Shown piece by piece: positions 8,445 to 16,737 of a stretch of DNA of 64,000 nt. Position 1 is the first letter of the stretch, and the number at the start of each line of letters is the position of its first letter. The notes beneath the pieces are model-generated. The model saw only the letters and a list, made by a program, of their open reading frames with translations, was not told where the DNA came from and made no database searches. A program made the position numbers and the translations under genes. The DNA comes from Modestobacter sp. VKM Ac-2977 (GTDB taxonomy: Bacteria > Actinomycetota > Actinomycetes > Mycobacteriales > Geodermatophilaceae): contig NZ_JAPVBQ010000001.1 of assembly GCF_026968045.1 (NCBI RefSeq), forward strand, positions 1 to 64,000, in the 5' to 3' direction.

Positions 8445-9568
8445 CGAGCCCCGGCCAGGCGCAGCAGGTGCTCGGCGACGGCGGCCTGCGAGGTGGCCGC
8501 CGCGAACCGGGTGGTCGCGACCGACCGGCCCACCTCGGCCTCCCGGGCGGCGGTGGCCGGGTCGAGCAGCCGGGCGGTCAGCGCGGCGGCGAACGCCTCG
8601 ACGTCGAACGCCGGGACCGCCGCACCCGCGTCGCCGAGGGACCCGCCGATGCCGGCGACGTCGAAGGCGACCACGCTGCGCTGACCGGCCATCGCCTCCA
8701 TCGCCACCAGCGGCAGCCCGGCCTCCCAGCGGGAGGGGACGGCGACGACGTCGGCGGCGGCGTACCACTCGGCCAGCCGTTCTCCGGGGGCGAAGCGGAC
8801 CGAGTCGTCGGCCCGGGCGCGCAGCGCGGCCTCGTCCGGGCCGGTGCCGACGAGCACCAGCCGGGCGTCCGGCACGGCCCGCCGCACGCTGGGCCAGGCC
8901 GCGAGCAGCATGTCCTGGCCCTTCTGCCGGGCCAGCCGCCCGACGCAGACCACAGTGGGCGCCGCCGTGAGCCCGAGGGCGTCGCGGGCGGTCGCCCGGT
9001 CCTGCGGGGCCCACACCTCGGGCTCCACGCCGTTGGGCGCCACCACCGCCGGCCCGGTCAGGCCCGCGGCCCGCCCGGTGGCCAGCTCGGCCTCGCTGAC
9101 GCAGAGGGTCAGGTCGGTCCAGCGCTGGGCGAACCGCTCCCACCCGCGGGAGGCCGTCTGCACCGGCCCGGTGACCGCCTCGAACGACCAGGCGTGCGGC
9201 TGGAACACCGTCGGTCGCCGGCCCCGGACCGCCAGCCGCCCGGCCAGCCCTGCCTTCGCGCTGTGCAGGTGCACCACCTGGGGGTCCGTGGTCGCCACGA
9301 TGCGGCGCAGCGCCGCCGCCTCGCCGGGCACCGACGGGCCGGGTGAACGGCTCGCCCGCCACGGCAGCAGCCGGGCGCCGGCCGCGCGGACCGTGTCGGG
9401 CAGCCAGCCCTCGCCGGGGCAGGCCACCAGGACGTCCCAGCCGCGGCGGCGCTGGTCGGCGACCAGCCCGGCCACCACCCGGGCCACTCCTGCCTCGACC
9501 GGCTGGCTGACGTGCAGGACGCGCAGCGTCGGGTTCTCGGGTCCGCCCACGGGTCGAGCATGCGGCAC
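8441..9568 (-). CDS. Glycosyltransferase family 4
   Basis: A 375-residue GT-B glycosyltransferase. The N-terminus LRVLHVSQPVEAGVARVVAGL is a GT4 acceptor-domain start. VVCVGRLARQKGQDMLLAAW is the donor-binding motif, and VVAVPSRWEAGLPLVAMEAMA supplies the E-x7-E region. It is first in a two-gene unit with the beta-helix protein and is divergent from the sugar transferase at 9865. Substrate unknown; it most likely contributes to the same cell-surface glycan. Confidence 0.9.
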   Translation of the reverse strand: MPHARPVGGPENPTLRVLHVSQPVEAGVARVVAGLVADQRRRGWDVLVACPGEGWLPDTVRAAGARLLPWRASRSPGPSVPGEAAALRRIVATTDPQVVHLHSAKAGLAGRLAVRGRRPTVFQPHAWSFEAVTGPVQTASRGWERFAQRWTDLTLCVSEAELATGRAAGLTGPAVVAPNGVEPEVWAPQDRATARDALGLTAAPTVVCVGRLARQKGQDMLLAAWPSVRRAVPDARLVLVGTGPDEAALRARADDSVRFAPGERLAEWYAAADVVAVPSRWEAGLPLVAMEAMAGQRSVVAFDVAGIGGSLGDAGAAVPAFDVEAFAAALTARLLDPATAAREAEVGRSVATTRFAAATSQAAVAEHLLRLAGAR

Positions 9569-9803
9569 CGGCAGCGGCCTCGACGAAGGACACCACGAGC
9601 GTCCAGGAGGTGACCGATCTCACGAGGATGACACCAGGTGGACGGCAGCTGACGGCTGTATGGACCCTTCTGCGCGCCGTCACCGTCCGCACCGGGAAGG
9701 AGACGTGTAGTCCTCATCGATGTGGCGCACTCCACGGCCGGCGATCGTGGTCCGCTCGTGGTCCCGGAGCGGGGCTAGGCGACCGGAGCGGACCGACCAT
9801 AGG

Positions 9804-9835
9804 TTCCCCCGGGTCCGTCGGGGGAGCTGTTCCCC
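9804..9835 (+). promoter_or_regulatory. Mutually exclusive short hairpins in 5' leader
   Basis: In the 296-base gap before the sugar transferase, CCCCC at 9806-9810 can pair with GGGGG at 9820-9824, or GGGGA at 9821-9825 can instead pair with TCCCC at 9831-9835. The shared G-run makes the two stems exclusive. They lie 30-60 bases before the chosen GTG. This could be a simple leader switch or chance in GC-rich DNA. I see nothing else definite in the gap. Confidence 0.22.
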
Positions 9836-9864
9836 GACCGACCGGCGGCGACCAGGCGTCGCAC

Positions 9865-11403
9865 GTGACCACCGATCGACCGACGTACGGGAGCCGGACC
9901 TTGTCGCTGCTGGAAGCCCCCGAAGAGAAGGTCCTGCCGCGGACGGAGGTCCTCGCCCGCCGTCGCTTCTGGTCCGCGGCGCGCCTCCGCGGCGAGGGCA
10001 CCGCGGCTCGCCGGGCCTGGCGGAAGACCTACGTGCGCCGGATCCTCCTGGGCGACGCCGTCGTCGCCGTGCTCGCCGCCCTGGTCGGCCGGCTGCTGCC
10101 CGAGCAGGGGCCGCTCGCCGCGCACCACGCCCCCTGGCCGGTCGTCGTCCTGCCGCTGGTCTGGGTGGCGGCGATGGTGGTCGGCCGCAGCTACGAGGAG
10201 CGCTTCCTCTGGGTCGGCCCCGAGGAGTTCCGCCGGGTCTTCTTCGCCGCGGCCCTGCTGCTGGCCTCCGTCGGCACCGTCTCCTGGGCGTTCAAGCTCG
10301 AGGTCGCCCGCAGCTTCGTCGTGGTCGCGCTGCCGCTGGCCACCGTGCTGACCCTGCTGCAGCGCTACGCCCAGCGCGCCTGGCTGCACCGGCAGCGCGC
10401 GTACGGCCGGTACCAGCAGACCGCGATCCTGGTCGGCCACCGCAACGGCACCGCGGAGCTGCACGCCCAACTGGTCCGCCAGGCCCAGCACGGCCTCCGG
10501 GTGATCGGCGTCTGCCTGCCGACGGCCCCGCCCGCCGGGACCGTCTTCGACGGGCTGCCGGTGCTGGGCGGCTTCGCCGACATCGCCGACGTCGTCCGCC
10601 GGTACGAGGTCGACACCGTCGCCGTGCTGCCCTCGCCCGAGCTGGACGGCGCCGCGCTGCGCCGCCTCGGGTGGGACCTGGAGACGACGGAGGCCGAGCT
10701 GCTGCTCGCCCCGGCGGTGACCGAGTTCGCCGGCCCGCGGGTGGGCATCCGGCCGGTCAACGGTCTGCCGCTGATGCACCTGGAGCGGCCGGAGTTCCGC
10801 GGGCTGCGACGGGTCACCAAGGACGTCTTCGACCGGTCGGTCGCGCTGGCCGCCGTCGTGCTGCTGCTGCCGGTGCTGCTGGTGCTGGCCGTGGCGGTCA
10901 AGGCCACGAGCCGGGGCCCGGTGTTCTTCCGGCACGAGCGGATCGGCCGCGCCGGACAGCCCTTCCACGTGCTGAAGTTCCGCAGCATGGTGTCCGACGC
11001 CGACCAGCGGATGGCGGCGCTGCTGGCCCAGAACGAGGGCAACGCCGTCCAGTTCAAGATGAAGCGCGACCCGCGGGTCACCCGGGTGGGCGCCGTCATG
11101 CGGCGCTGGTCGCTGGACGAGCTCCCGCAGCTGCTCAACGTCGTCGGCGGCACGATGTCGCTGGTCGGCCCGCGGCCGCACGTGACCCGTGAGGTCGAGC
11201 AGTACGGCTTCGACATGCGGCGCCGCCTGCTCGTCAAGCCCGGGATCACCGGCCTGTGGCAGGTCAGCGGCCGGTCGGACCTGTCCTGGGACGACTCGGT
11301 GCGGATCGACGTCCGGTACGTGGAGAACTGGTCGCTCGCCCTGGACCTGATGATCCTGGGCAAGACCCTGGGTGCGGTGGTCCGCGGCTCCGGGGCCTAC
11401 TGA
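9865..11403 (+). CDS. Polyprenyl-phosphate sugar-1-phosphate transferase (initiating, WcaJ/CpsE-like)
   Basis: A 512-residue membrane protein. Four N-terminal helices and a CoA-binding-like Rossmann domain (TAILVGHRNGTAELHAQL) precede the catalytic bacterial sugar transferase domain, beginning about residue 310 with RVTKDVFDRSVALAAVVLL and containing FRHERIGRAGQPFHVLKFRSM, LDELPQLLNVV and PGITGLWQVSGRSDL. This family transfers a hexose-1-phosphate to undecaprenyl phosphate to start repeat-unit synthesis. GTG 9865 was chosen because translation from the upstream ATG at 9610 would add 85 residues without recognisable content. It is the probable first step for the surrounding exopolysaccharide locus. 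Confidence 0.9.
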   Translation: MTTDRPTYGSRTLSLLEAPEEKVLPRTEVLARRRFWSAARLRGEGTAARRAWRKTYVRRILLGDAVVAVLAALVGRLLPEQGPLAAHHAPWPVVVLPLVWVAAMVVGRSYEERFLWVGPEEFRRVFFAAALLLASVGTVSWAFKLEVARSFVVVALPLATVLTLLQRYAQRAWLHRQRAYGRYQQTAILVGHRNGTAELHAQLVRQAQHGLRVIGVCLPTAPPAGTVFDGLPVLGGFADIADVVRRYEVDTVAVLPSPELDGAALRRLGWDLETTEAELLLAPAVTEFAGPRVGIRPVNGLPLMHLERPEFRGLRRVTKDVFDRSVALAAVVLLLPVLLVLAVAVKATSRGPVFFRHERIGRAGQPFHVLKFRSMVSDADQRMAALLAQNEGNAVQFKMKRDPRVTRVGAVMRRWSLDELPQLLNVVGGTMSLVGPRPHVTREVEQYGFDMRRRLLVKPGITGLWQVSGRSDLSWDDSVRIDVRYVENWSLALDLMILGKTLGAVVRGSGAY

Positions 11404-11478
11404 CGGGACCCGCCGCGGCGGCGCGGCGGCGCGGGGCCGGAGGATGGCCCCTCACCCCCGCCCGGACGGAGACCGACG

Positions 11479-12237
11479 TTGACCGGCACCGATCACGACC
11501 TCGCCCGCACGCTGGCCACCCAGGCCGGCGAACTGTTGCTCACCGTGCGCAGCCGGGACTTCGCCGACGCCGCAGCGCGCAAGGCCGCCGGCGACGGGGA
11601 GTCCCACCGCTGGCTGGCCGAGCAGCTCGGCGCGCTGCGGCCCGGGGATGCCGTGCTCTCCGAGGAGGCCGCTGACGACCCCGCCCGGCTCACCGCCGAC
11701 CGGGTCTGGATCGTCGACCCGCTCGACGGCACCCGGGAGTTCTCCGAGCTGGAGCGCACCGACTGGGCGGTGCACGTCGCGCTCTGGGAGCGGGGCGAGC
11801 TCGTCGCCGGTGCCGTCGCGCTGCCGGCCGAGGGCGCGACCCTGGGCACCTCCGCCGTCGGGCCGCCGCCGGCCCGCCCGGGCGGGCCGCTGCGGCTGGC
11901 GGTCAGCCGCAGCCGGCCGCCGGCCATGGTCGCCGAGCTCGTCGCGCAGCTCGCGGCCGAGCCGGTGGCGATGGGCTCGGCCGGGGTCAAGGCGATGTCC
12001 GTCGTCCGCGGGGCGACCGACGCCTACGTGCACGGCGGCGGCCAGTACGAGTGGGACTCCGCCGCGCCCGTCGCGGTGGCCCGGGCCGCCGGGCTGCACA
12101 CCAGCCGGCTCGACGGCTCCCCGCTCCGCTACAACCGGCCCGACCCCTACCTGCCCGACCTGCTCATCTGCCGCCGTGAGTTCGCCGACCAGCTGCTCGC
12201 GGCCCTGGCCGACCCGGCGGGAGGCGACCGGAGCTGA
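11479..12237 (+). CDS. cysQ: 3'(2'),5'-bisphosphate nucleotidase (CysQ-like)
   Basis: A 252-residue inositol-monophosphatase-superfamily protein with a TTG start preceded by a GGAGA ribosome site. The metal-binding signatures are visible: VLSEEA in the first half, WIVDPLDGTREF (the D-x-L-D-G-T-x-E/F motif), and the C-terminal YEWDSAAPVAVARAAG (the WD-x-A-A motif). CysQ hydrolyses PAP, the inhibitory by-product of PAPS-dependent sulfation or reduction, to AMP and phosphate. It lies two genes from an APS kinase, linking both to PAPS metabolism. Confidence 0.88.
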   Translation: MTGTDHDLARTLATQAGELLLTVRSRDFADAAARKAAGDGESHRWLAEQLGALRPGDAVLSEEAADDPARLTADRVWIVDPLDGTREFSELERTDWAVHVALWERGELVAGAVALPAEGATLGTSAVGPPPARPGGPLRLAVSRSRPPAMVAELVAQLAAEPVAMGSAGVKAMSVVRGATDAYVHGGGQYEWDSAAPVAVARAAGLHTSRLDGSPLRYNRPDPYLPDLLICRREFADQLLAALADPAGGDRS

Positions 12238-12301
12238 TCCCTCCGGAATCGGCAGCCCCGACCCGGTCAAGTACCGGTGCGGACCTGCCGATCACGAGGA
12301 C

Positions 12302-13189
12302 ATGCCGTGGTGGGGATGGGTGCTCGTCGGGTGGACGACGCTCGCGGTCCTCGTCGCCGTGCCCCTGGGCATGGCGCTGCGGATCGCCGACGAGCGCTCG
12401 CGGGCGCAGGACGGTCTGCTGCCGACCGCGCCCCGCCCCGCCCGGGCCCGCCCACGCCGACGCCGGCTCCCCGTGCCGCCGCTGGCCGCCGCGCTGATCG
12501 GCATCGGCGTCACCCTGGAGTCCATCGGCCTCGGCCTGCGGATCGCCGGCAACGACCGGGGTCTCGCCCGCCACCTGTCCATGGACGCCCCGCTGTCGGT
12601 GCCCCGGATGTGGGTCACCGCCCTGCTCGCCACGGCGGCCGTGGCCGCCTTCGTCGGCGCCGCCCGCGCCACCGACCGCCGGCCGTGGTGGCTGGGCGTC
12701 GGCGTGGTCGCCGCCCTGGTCGCGCAGGTGAAGGGCGGCGGGACCGTGCACGTCCAGGCGCTGGAGACCACCGGTCTGGCCGGTCGGCCGGTGCTGGCCG
12801 CCGTCCTCAGCGCCCTCCTGGCCGCACTGACCCTCGCCGTGCTCTGGTGGCTCAGCCGCACCGAGCGGCGTGACCGCCGGCGGGTGATGGCCGCCTTCGC
12901 GGTCTACGCCGCAGCCGCCGTCGTCCTCTCCGGCATCTCCTCCCTCGTCGGGTCGGCGTCCGGGACGTTCCCGTGGGCCGCCGTCGCCACGTTCGTCGAG
13001 GAGAGCGGTGAGGTCGTCGGTGCGGTCGCCGTGCTCACCGCCGTCCTCGTGGGGGTCGCCCCCCGGCTCGTGCTCCCGGCCGACTGGGCGCTCCGCCGCC
13101 GCGCCGACGCCGAGACCGTGGACGCCCCCGGCGTGCTGCCGGACTGGCGCACCGGGCCCGACCGGCTGCCGGGCTGGCCCGGCTCCTGA
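12302..13189 (+). CDS. Polytopic membrane protein with intramembrane EExGE motif
   Basis: A 295-residue protein with about seven predicted helices, starting at an ATG 65 bases after cysQ. A first helix (WVLVGWTTLAVLVAVPLGMAL) leads into RIADERSRAQ. The final helix contains VATFVEESGEVVGAVAVL, a cluster of acidic residues inside a membrane segment. The same motif (VATSVEEGGEAMAALLLL) and spacing recur in the protein at 17069, so the two are paralogues. I do not recognise a named family. Position between cysQ and cysC may be incidental. Confidence 0.75.
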   Translation: MPWWGWVLVGWTTLAVLVAVPLGMALRIADERSRAQDGLLPTAPRPARARPRRRRLPVPPLAAALIGIGVTLESIGLGLRIAGNDRGLARHLSMDAPLSVPRMWVTALLATAAVAAFVGAARATDRRPWWLGVGVVAALVAQVKGGGTVHVQALETTGLAGRPVLAAVLSALLAALTLAVLWWLSRTERRDRRRVMAAFAVYAAAAVVLSGISSLVGSASGTFPWAAVATFVEESGEVVGAVAVLTAVLVGVAPRLVLPADWALRRRADAETVDAPGVLPDWRTGPDRLPGWPGS

Positions 13190-13192
13190 CCC

Positions 13193-14221
13193 TCAGCCCC
13201 CGATGAGGTGCGCCAGCACCTGCCGGGCGCTCTCCTCGGGGCTGTACTCCCGGGTGTCGAGGGTGAGCTCGGCGTCCGTGGGCTCCTCGTAGGGGTCGCT
13301 GATCCCGGTGAAGGCGGCGATCTCCCCGCGCCGCGCCTTGGCGTAGAGCCCCTTGCGGTCCCGGGCCTCGCACTCGGCGAGCGGGGTGGCCACGTGCACC
13401 AGCACGAACGACCCCGGCCCGGCCTGCTCCTCCACGAGCCGGCGGGCGTCGGCGCGGGTCGCGGCGTAGGGGGCGATCGGGGCGCACACGGCCAGCCCGC
13501 CGTGCTTGGCGATCTGCGCGGCCACCCAGCCGATCCGGCGCACGTTGGTGTCCCGGTCGGCCTGGGAGAACCCCAGCCCGGCCGACAGGTGGGTGCGCAC
13601 CTCATCGCCGTCCAGCAGCGTGACCGTCCGGCCGGCCTCCAGGAGCAGCTCCACCAGGCGCCCGGCGATCGTGGACTTCCCGGCCCCGGACAGCCCGGTG
13701 AACATCACCACCTGGCCGCCGGTGCGCAGCGGTGCCGGGTCGATCCGGCTGCCCAGCAGCTCGGCGCCGTAGGCGGCGGCGACCTCGGCCCAGCCGGCCT
13801 CCGGCGCGTGCGCGGTCACCGGCACGGGGACGACGACCAGCTCGCGTCCCGCGGCCCACCCGGCCCAGGCCGCCGCGCCCAGCGACATGGCCGCCGAGTC
13901 CGGTGAGGTGCCGGCCGCGGGGAGCAGCACCAACAGTTGCTCGGGCAGCTCCGTCCCGTCGGCCGGTGGGCTGCCCACCCACGCCTGGGGGGCCGACCAG
14001 CCGCGCTGCACCAGCTCGGCGCGGACGACGGACGGGGCGCGCCAGCGGGGGATCTCCCGGACGGTCAGCCCGCTGTCGTCCCGGGTGGCGACCAGCACGC
14101 CCTCGGCGTCCTCCAGCTCGGCGGCCGGGGGGACGGCGGGCGCGCCGGCCACGAGGTCGAAGCCGTACCGCGCGAGTGCCGCGAGCTCGGTGTCGATCAG
14201 TCGGGCCCGCGTCTGTGCCAT
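13193..14221 (-). CDS. cysC: Adenylylsulfate (APS) kinase with unusual N-terminal domain
   Basis: A 342-residue protein, well over the usual 175-210 for CysC. Residues about 168-342 form the kinase: P-loop GLSGAGKST (176-184), LDGDEVRTHLSAGLGFS, RDTNVRRIGWVA, and the FTGISDPYEEP substrate loop. It phosphorylates APS to PAPS. Residues 1-165 are not P-loop and contain no obvious catalytic signature; in some fused enzymes an ATP-sulfurylase-like domain occupies this place, and the region here could be a diverged version. It is convergent with the membrane protein gene, separated by 3 bases. No cysD/cysN or sulfotransferase is seen in the window. Confidence 0.88.
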   Translation of the reverse strand: MAQTRARLIDTELAALARYGFDLVAGAPAVPPAAELEDAEGVLVATRDDSGLTVREIPRWRAPSVVRAELVQRGWSAPQAWVGSPPADGTELPEQLLVLLPAAGTSPDSAAMSLGAAAWAGWAAGRELVVVPVPVTAHAPEAGWAEVAAAYGAELLGSRIDPAPLRTGGQVVMFTGLSGAGKSTIAGRLVELLLEAGRTVTLLDGDEVRTHLSAGLGFSQADRDTNVRRIGWVAAQIAKHGGLAVCAPIAPYAATRADARRLVEEQAGPGSFVLVHVATPLAECEARDRKGLYAKARRGEIAAFTGISDPYEEPTDAELTLDTREYSPEESARQVLAHLIGG

Positions 14222-14305
14222 GCAGGCAGTCTGGCAAGCACCGTGCGCCCGGACCGAACCGGTCGGGACGCGACGGGTAGGGGCGTCACCCGGCCGGGTG
14301 CGCCG

Positions 14306-14473
14306 TCACATGCCGGGGCGGACGACCCCGCAGCGGCAGGCGTAGAGCGACGCACCGCTGAACGGGTCGTCACCGGTGCGCCGGTACCGGTGCAGGTGCA
14401 GGTGCGAGGGCCGGCTGCTGCCCGGCCACAGGCCGACGGTCGAGCCGGGGGGTGGCGATGCCAGGAAGCGCAC
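14306..14473 (-). CDS. Small hypothetical protein with C-terminal CxC motif
   Basis: A 55-residue frame from a GTG, reading VRFLASPPPGSTVGLW at its start and ending with SLYACRCGVVRPGM. The paired cysteines near the end and basic His-rich centre (HLHLHRYRR) look like a small zinc-binding or redox peptide. No family is assigned. Start is uncertain: an in-frame upstream start would extend it to 14557. It lies in a 755-base stretch between cysC and the PHP gene that otherwise lacks long conserved coding sequence. Confidence 0.4.
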   Translation of the reverse strand: MRFLASPPPGSTVGLWPGSSRPSHLHLHRYRRTGDDPFSGASLYACRCGVVRPGM

Positions 14474-14660
14474 CCGCCGAGTGTGGAGCCCACCGGCCCG
14501 CGGCGGAAGCGCACGGGACGTCAACAGTCGATGAACTCCGTCACTCGTCCGGGGCACCCGGACGGGGTGCCGGTCGGCCGGGTCGTCACCGACCGTGGTC
14601 GCTGACCACCCGGTACCTCCGCGACGCCCGGTCGGACGAACGCGACGGAGCTGGCCGGGA

Positions 14661-14804
14661 TCAGCGGGTAGCAGGCCCGACCCGGTCGCGCGGGGTGCGC
14701 TCGTCCGCGGCCCGCTGGGCGGCGAAGCCGGACTGCAGGGCGTCGGCGAGCGCGATGGCGGAGTCGACGGGACCGGTGACCGGAGCGTGTGCAGTACGCG
14801 TCAT
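14661..14804 (-). CDS. Small hypothetical protein (47 residues)
   Basis: A short frame with an ATG start, beginning MTRTAHAPVTGPVDSA and ending with a charged tail (ERTPRDRVGPATR). The central segment SAIALADALQSGFAAQRAAD would form an amphipathic helix. It has no recognised family. A perfect-armed palindrome lies 71-90 bases upstream of its start. Coding status is uncertain because the evidence is only codon-like composition and context. Confidence 0.3.
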   Translation of the reverse strand: MTRTAHAPVTGPVDSAIALADALQSGFAAQRAADERTPRDRVGPATR

Positions 14805-14874
14805 GGCAGAGAAGCTAGGGCTGGACTGTGGTGCAGAGAACAGCGACACACGGTCGGCGTTGGTTGCGAGTTCA

Positions 14875-14894
14875 TGACGGGTGCACACCCGTCA
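14875..14894. promoter_or_regulatory. Near-perfect palindrome, operator or terminator
   Basis: TGACGGGTG and CACCCGTCA are perfect 9-base arms separated by two bases. The site lies 83 bases downstream of the PHP gene and 71 bases upstream of the small gene at 14661-14804, both on the minus strand. It could be an operator for the small gene or a terminator hairpin for the PHP gene; there is no T-run. Confidence 0.4.
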
Positions 14895-14976
14895 CATCGG
14901 GCAGACGATCCCCCAGCGCAGCGTCCAACCAGGCGTCGGTCCTCCGGTCCCAGGTGCGGCAGCGGCCCCGTCGCGC

Positions 14977-16026
14977 TCAGCCGTGCGTGCGGGCGAGCAG
15001 CTCCTCCGCTGAGCGGGTGTTGACGACCCGGTCGGCCGGGACCCCGCACTCCACCGCCCGGGTGCAGCCGGCGTCCTGCCAGTCGAGTTGACCGGGGGCG
15101 TGGGCGTCGGTGTCGATGGCGAAGTCGCAGCCCAGCTCGACGGCCCGGCTGAGCAGCCGCCGGGGCGGGTCGAGTCGTTCGGGGCGGGAGTTGATCTCCA
15201 CCGCCGTCCCGTGCTCGACGCAGGCACGGAAGACGGCGTCGGCGTCGAACTCGCTCTCCGGCCGGGGGCGCTGGGTGCCGTTGCGCTGCTTGCGGCCGAT
15301 GACCAGCCGGCCCGTGCAGTGCCCGAGGACGTCGGTGTGCGGGTTGGCGACCGCGGCCAGCATCCGCTCGGTCATCTGGGCGCGGGGTGCCCGGAGTTCG
15401 GAGTGCACGCTCGCGACGACGACGTCCAGCCGGCCCAGCAGTTCGTCGGTCTGGTCGAGGGAGCCGTCGACGAGGATGTCGCACTCGATGCCGGTGAGGA
15501 TGCGGAAGGGCGCCAGCTCCTCGTTGAGTGCGGCGACCACGTCCAGCTGCTGCTCCAGCCGTTCGGGGGTGAGGCCGTTGGCCACGGTGAGCCGGGGGGA
15601 GTGGTCGGTCAGGGCGAGGTACTCGTGGCCGATGCTGATCGCTGCCTCGGCCATCTCCCGGATGGGGCTGCCGCCGTCGGACCAGTCGGAGTGGGCGTGC
15701 AGGTCGCCCTTGAGCGCGGCTCGCAGCGCCGCGGCGTCGTCGGCCAGCGGGGTCAGCTCGGCGTGCGCCTCCTCGAGCTTGGCCAGGTAGGCCGGCAGCT
15801 CGCCCCGGTGGGCCTCGAGGACGACCGTGGCGGTCTTGTCGCCGATGCCCTTGAGGTCGGTGAGGGTCCGGGTCGCGACCCGGCGGTCGAGCTCCGCGTC
15901 GTCCAGGGCGGCGACGACGGTGGCCGCCGTGCGGAAGGCCTGGACGCGGTAGGACGGCTCGCGGGCGCGTTCCAGGAGGAAGGCGATCCTCCGGAGCGCG
16001 CCCGCGGGCGTGAGTGCCGTGCTCAT
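14977..16026 (-). CDS. PHP-domain phosphoesterase with N-terminal helix-hairpin-helix
   Basis: A 349-residue protein. Residues 1-105 hold PolX-type helix-hairpin-helix elements (ALRRIAFLLERA, ALDDAELDRRVATRTLTDLKGIGDKTATVV). Residues about 108-349 are a PHP domain: KGDLHAHSDWSDGG, EYLALTDHSPRL, IECDILVDGSLD, VASVHSEL, EINSRPERLDPP and DTDAHAPGQLD give the expected His/Asp/Glu metal ligands. The polymerase X nucleotidyltransferase palm is missing, so this is the shorter PolX-like family annotated as a PHP-domain protein, possibly a DNA-repair or sugar-phosphate phosphoesterase. It ends 10 bases after the DoxX gene region begins on the same strand, making an operon likely. Confidence 0.87.
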   Translation of the reverse strand: MSTALTPAGALRRIAFLLERAREPSYRVQAFRTAATVVAALDDAELDRRVATRTLTDLKGIGDKTATVVLEAHRGELPAYLAKLEEAHAELTPLADDAAALRAALKGDLHAHSDWSDGGSPIREMAEAAISIGHEYLALTDHSPRLTVANGLTPERLEQQLDVVAALNEELAPFRILTGIECDILVDGSLDQTDELLGRLDVVVASVHSELRAPRAQMTERMLAAVANPHTDVLGHCTGRLVIGRKQRNGTQRPRPESEFDADAVFRACVEHGTAVEINSRPERLDPPRRLLSRAVELGCDFAIDTDAHAPGQLDWQDAGCTRAVECGVPADRVVNTRSAEELLARTHG

Positions 16027-16035
16027 GCGGTCAGC

Positions 16036-16584
16036 TCAGTGCGCGAGCTTCTTCGCCTGCTTGGTGGCCCGCTTCTGGGCCTTGGCGGCCCGCTTCGACG
16101 CCTTCGTGTAGCTGGCCTCGGCTGCGGCGGCCGCCATGCCGGCGGTGCGCTTGGCGCGCCAGCCCACCGACGGCTTGCCCTCGGTGTCGACGGCGGCGAG
16201 CAGCAGGCCGCCCATGATGCCGACGTTCTTGACGAAGTTGCTGGTCTGCCCGAAGCGCTCCTTGGGGTCTTCGTGCTCCCAGAAGCGGTGGCCGGCCAGC
16301 GTGGTGGGCACCAGGGAGGTGGCCAGTGCGAGGGCGGAGAAGCGGGGGAACCGGCCGAGGGCCAGCAGCGACCCGGCGCCCACGTGCACGCCGGCGTTGA
16401 TCTTGACCCACTGCTCGACGTCGCGAGGGACCTCGACGGGGAGCTGCTTGTCAGCGATCTCGGTGATCTGTTCGACGATCGGTGCTGCACCGGGCACGCG
16501 CGACTGCGGGTTCCGAAGGGTGTTGACCCCTCCGTAGATGAACGTGGCGGCGAGCATCGGCCGGGCGATCCGGCGGACCAACAT
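16036..16584 (-). CDS. DoxX family membrane protein
   Basis: A 182-residue protein starting MLVRRIARPMLAATFIYGGV, with the DoxX pattern of an N-terminal helix followed by three more and the NFVKNVGIMGGLLL segment. The C-terminus is a highly basic lysine/alanine tail (KRAAKAQKRATKQAKK). DoxX proteins are small membrane proteins linked in some actinobacteria to thiosulfate or oxidative-stress systems (the DoxX-SodA-SseA complex in mycobacteria); function here is not proven. Its stop lies 9 bases before the start of the PHP gene. Confidence 0.85.
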   Translation of the reverse strand: MLVRRIARPMLAATFIYGGVNTLRNPQSRVPGAAPIVEQITEIADKQLPVEVPRDVEQWVKINAGVHVGAGSLLALGRFPRFSALALATSLVPTTLAGHRFWEHEDPKERFGQTSNFVKNVGIMGGLLLAAVDTEGKPSVGWRAKRTAGMAAAAAEASYTKASKRAAKAQKRATKQAKKLAH

Positions 16585-16714
16585 CTGGAACCTCTTCCCA
16601 TCGGTGACGTCAGCGGTGCAGTGCCCTGGTCAGCGCCAGGACAACCGCTGCATCGGAACCGTAGTGAGAAGTGGCGATCACCGCCGGGCGAGCGGCTGAG
16701 GCCGCGCGTGGGCT

Positions 16715-16734
16715 CGGTCCCCGCGAGGGGACCG
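16715..16734 (-). terminator. Hairpin downstream of a small membrane-protein gene
   Basis: CGGTCCCC at 16715-16722 pairs with GGGGACCG at 16727-16734 around a GCGA loop, starting 3 bases beyond the stop of the minus-strand gene at 16738. No U-run follows, which is common in high-GC actinobacteria, so this is a probable but not certain terminator. Confidence 0.5.
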
Positions 16735-16737
16735 GGG

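Noticed and set aside
14977-16026. DNA polymerase X
   Set aside because: Only the HhH and PHP parts are present; the nucleotidyltransferase palm with its Asp triad is missing.
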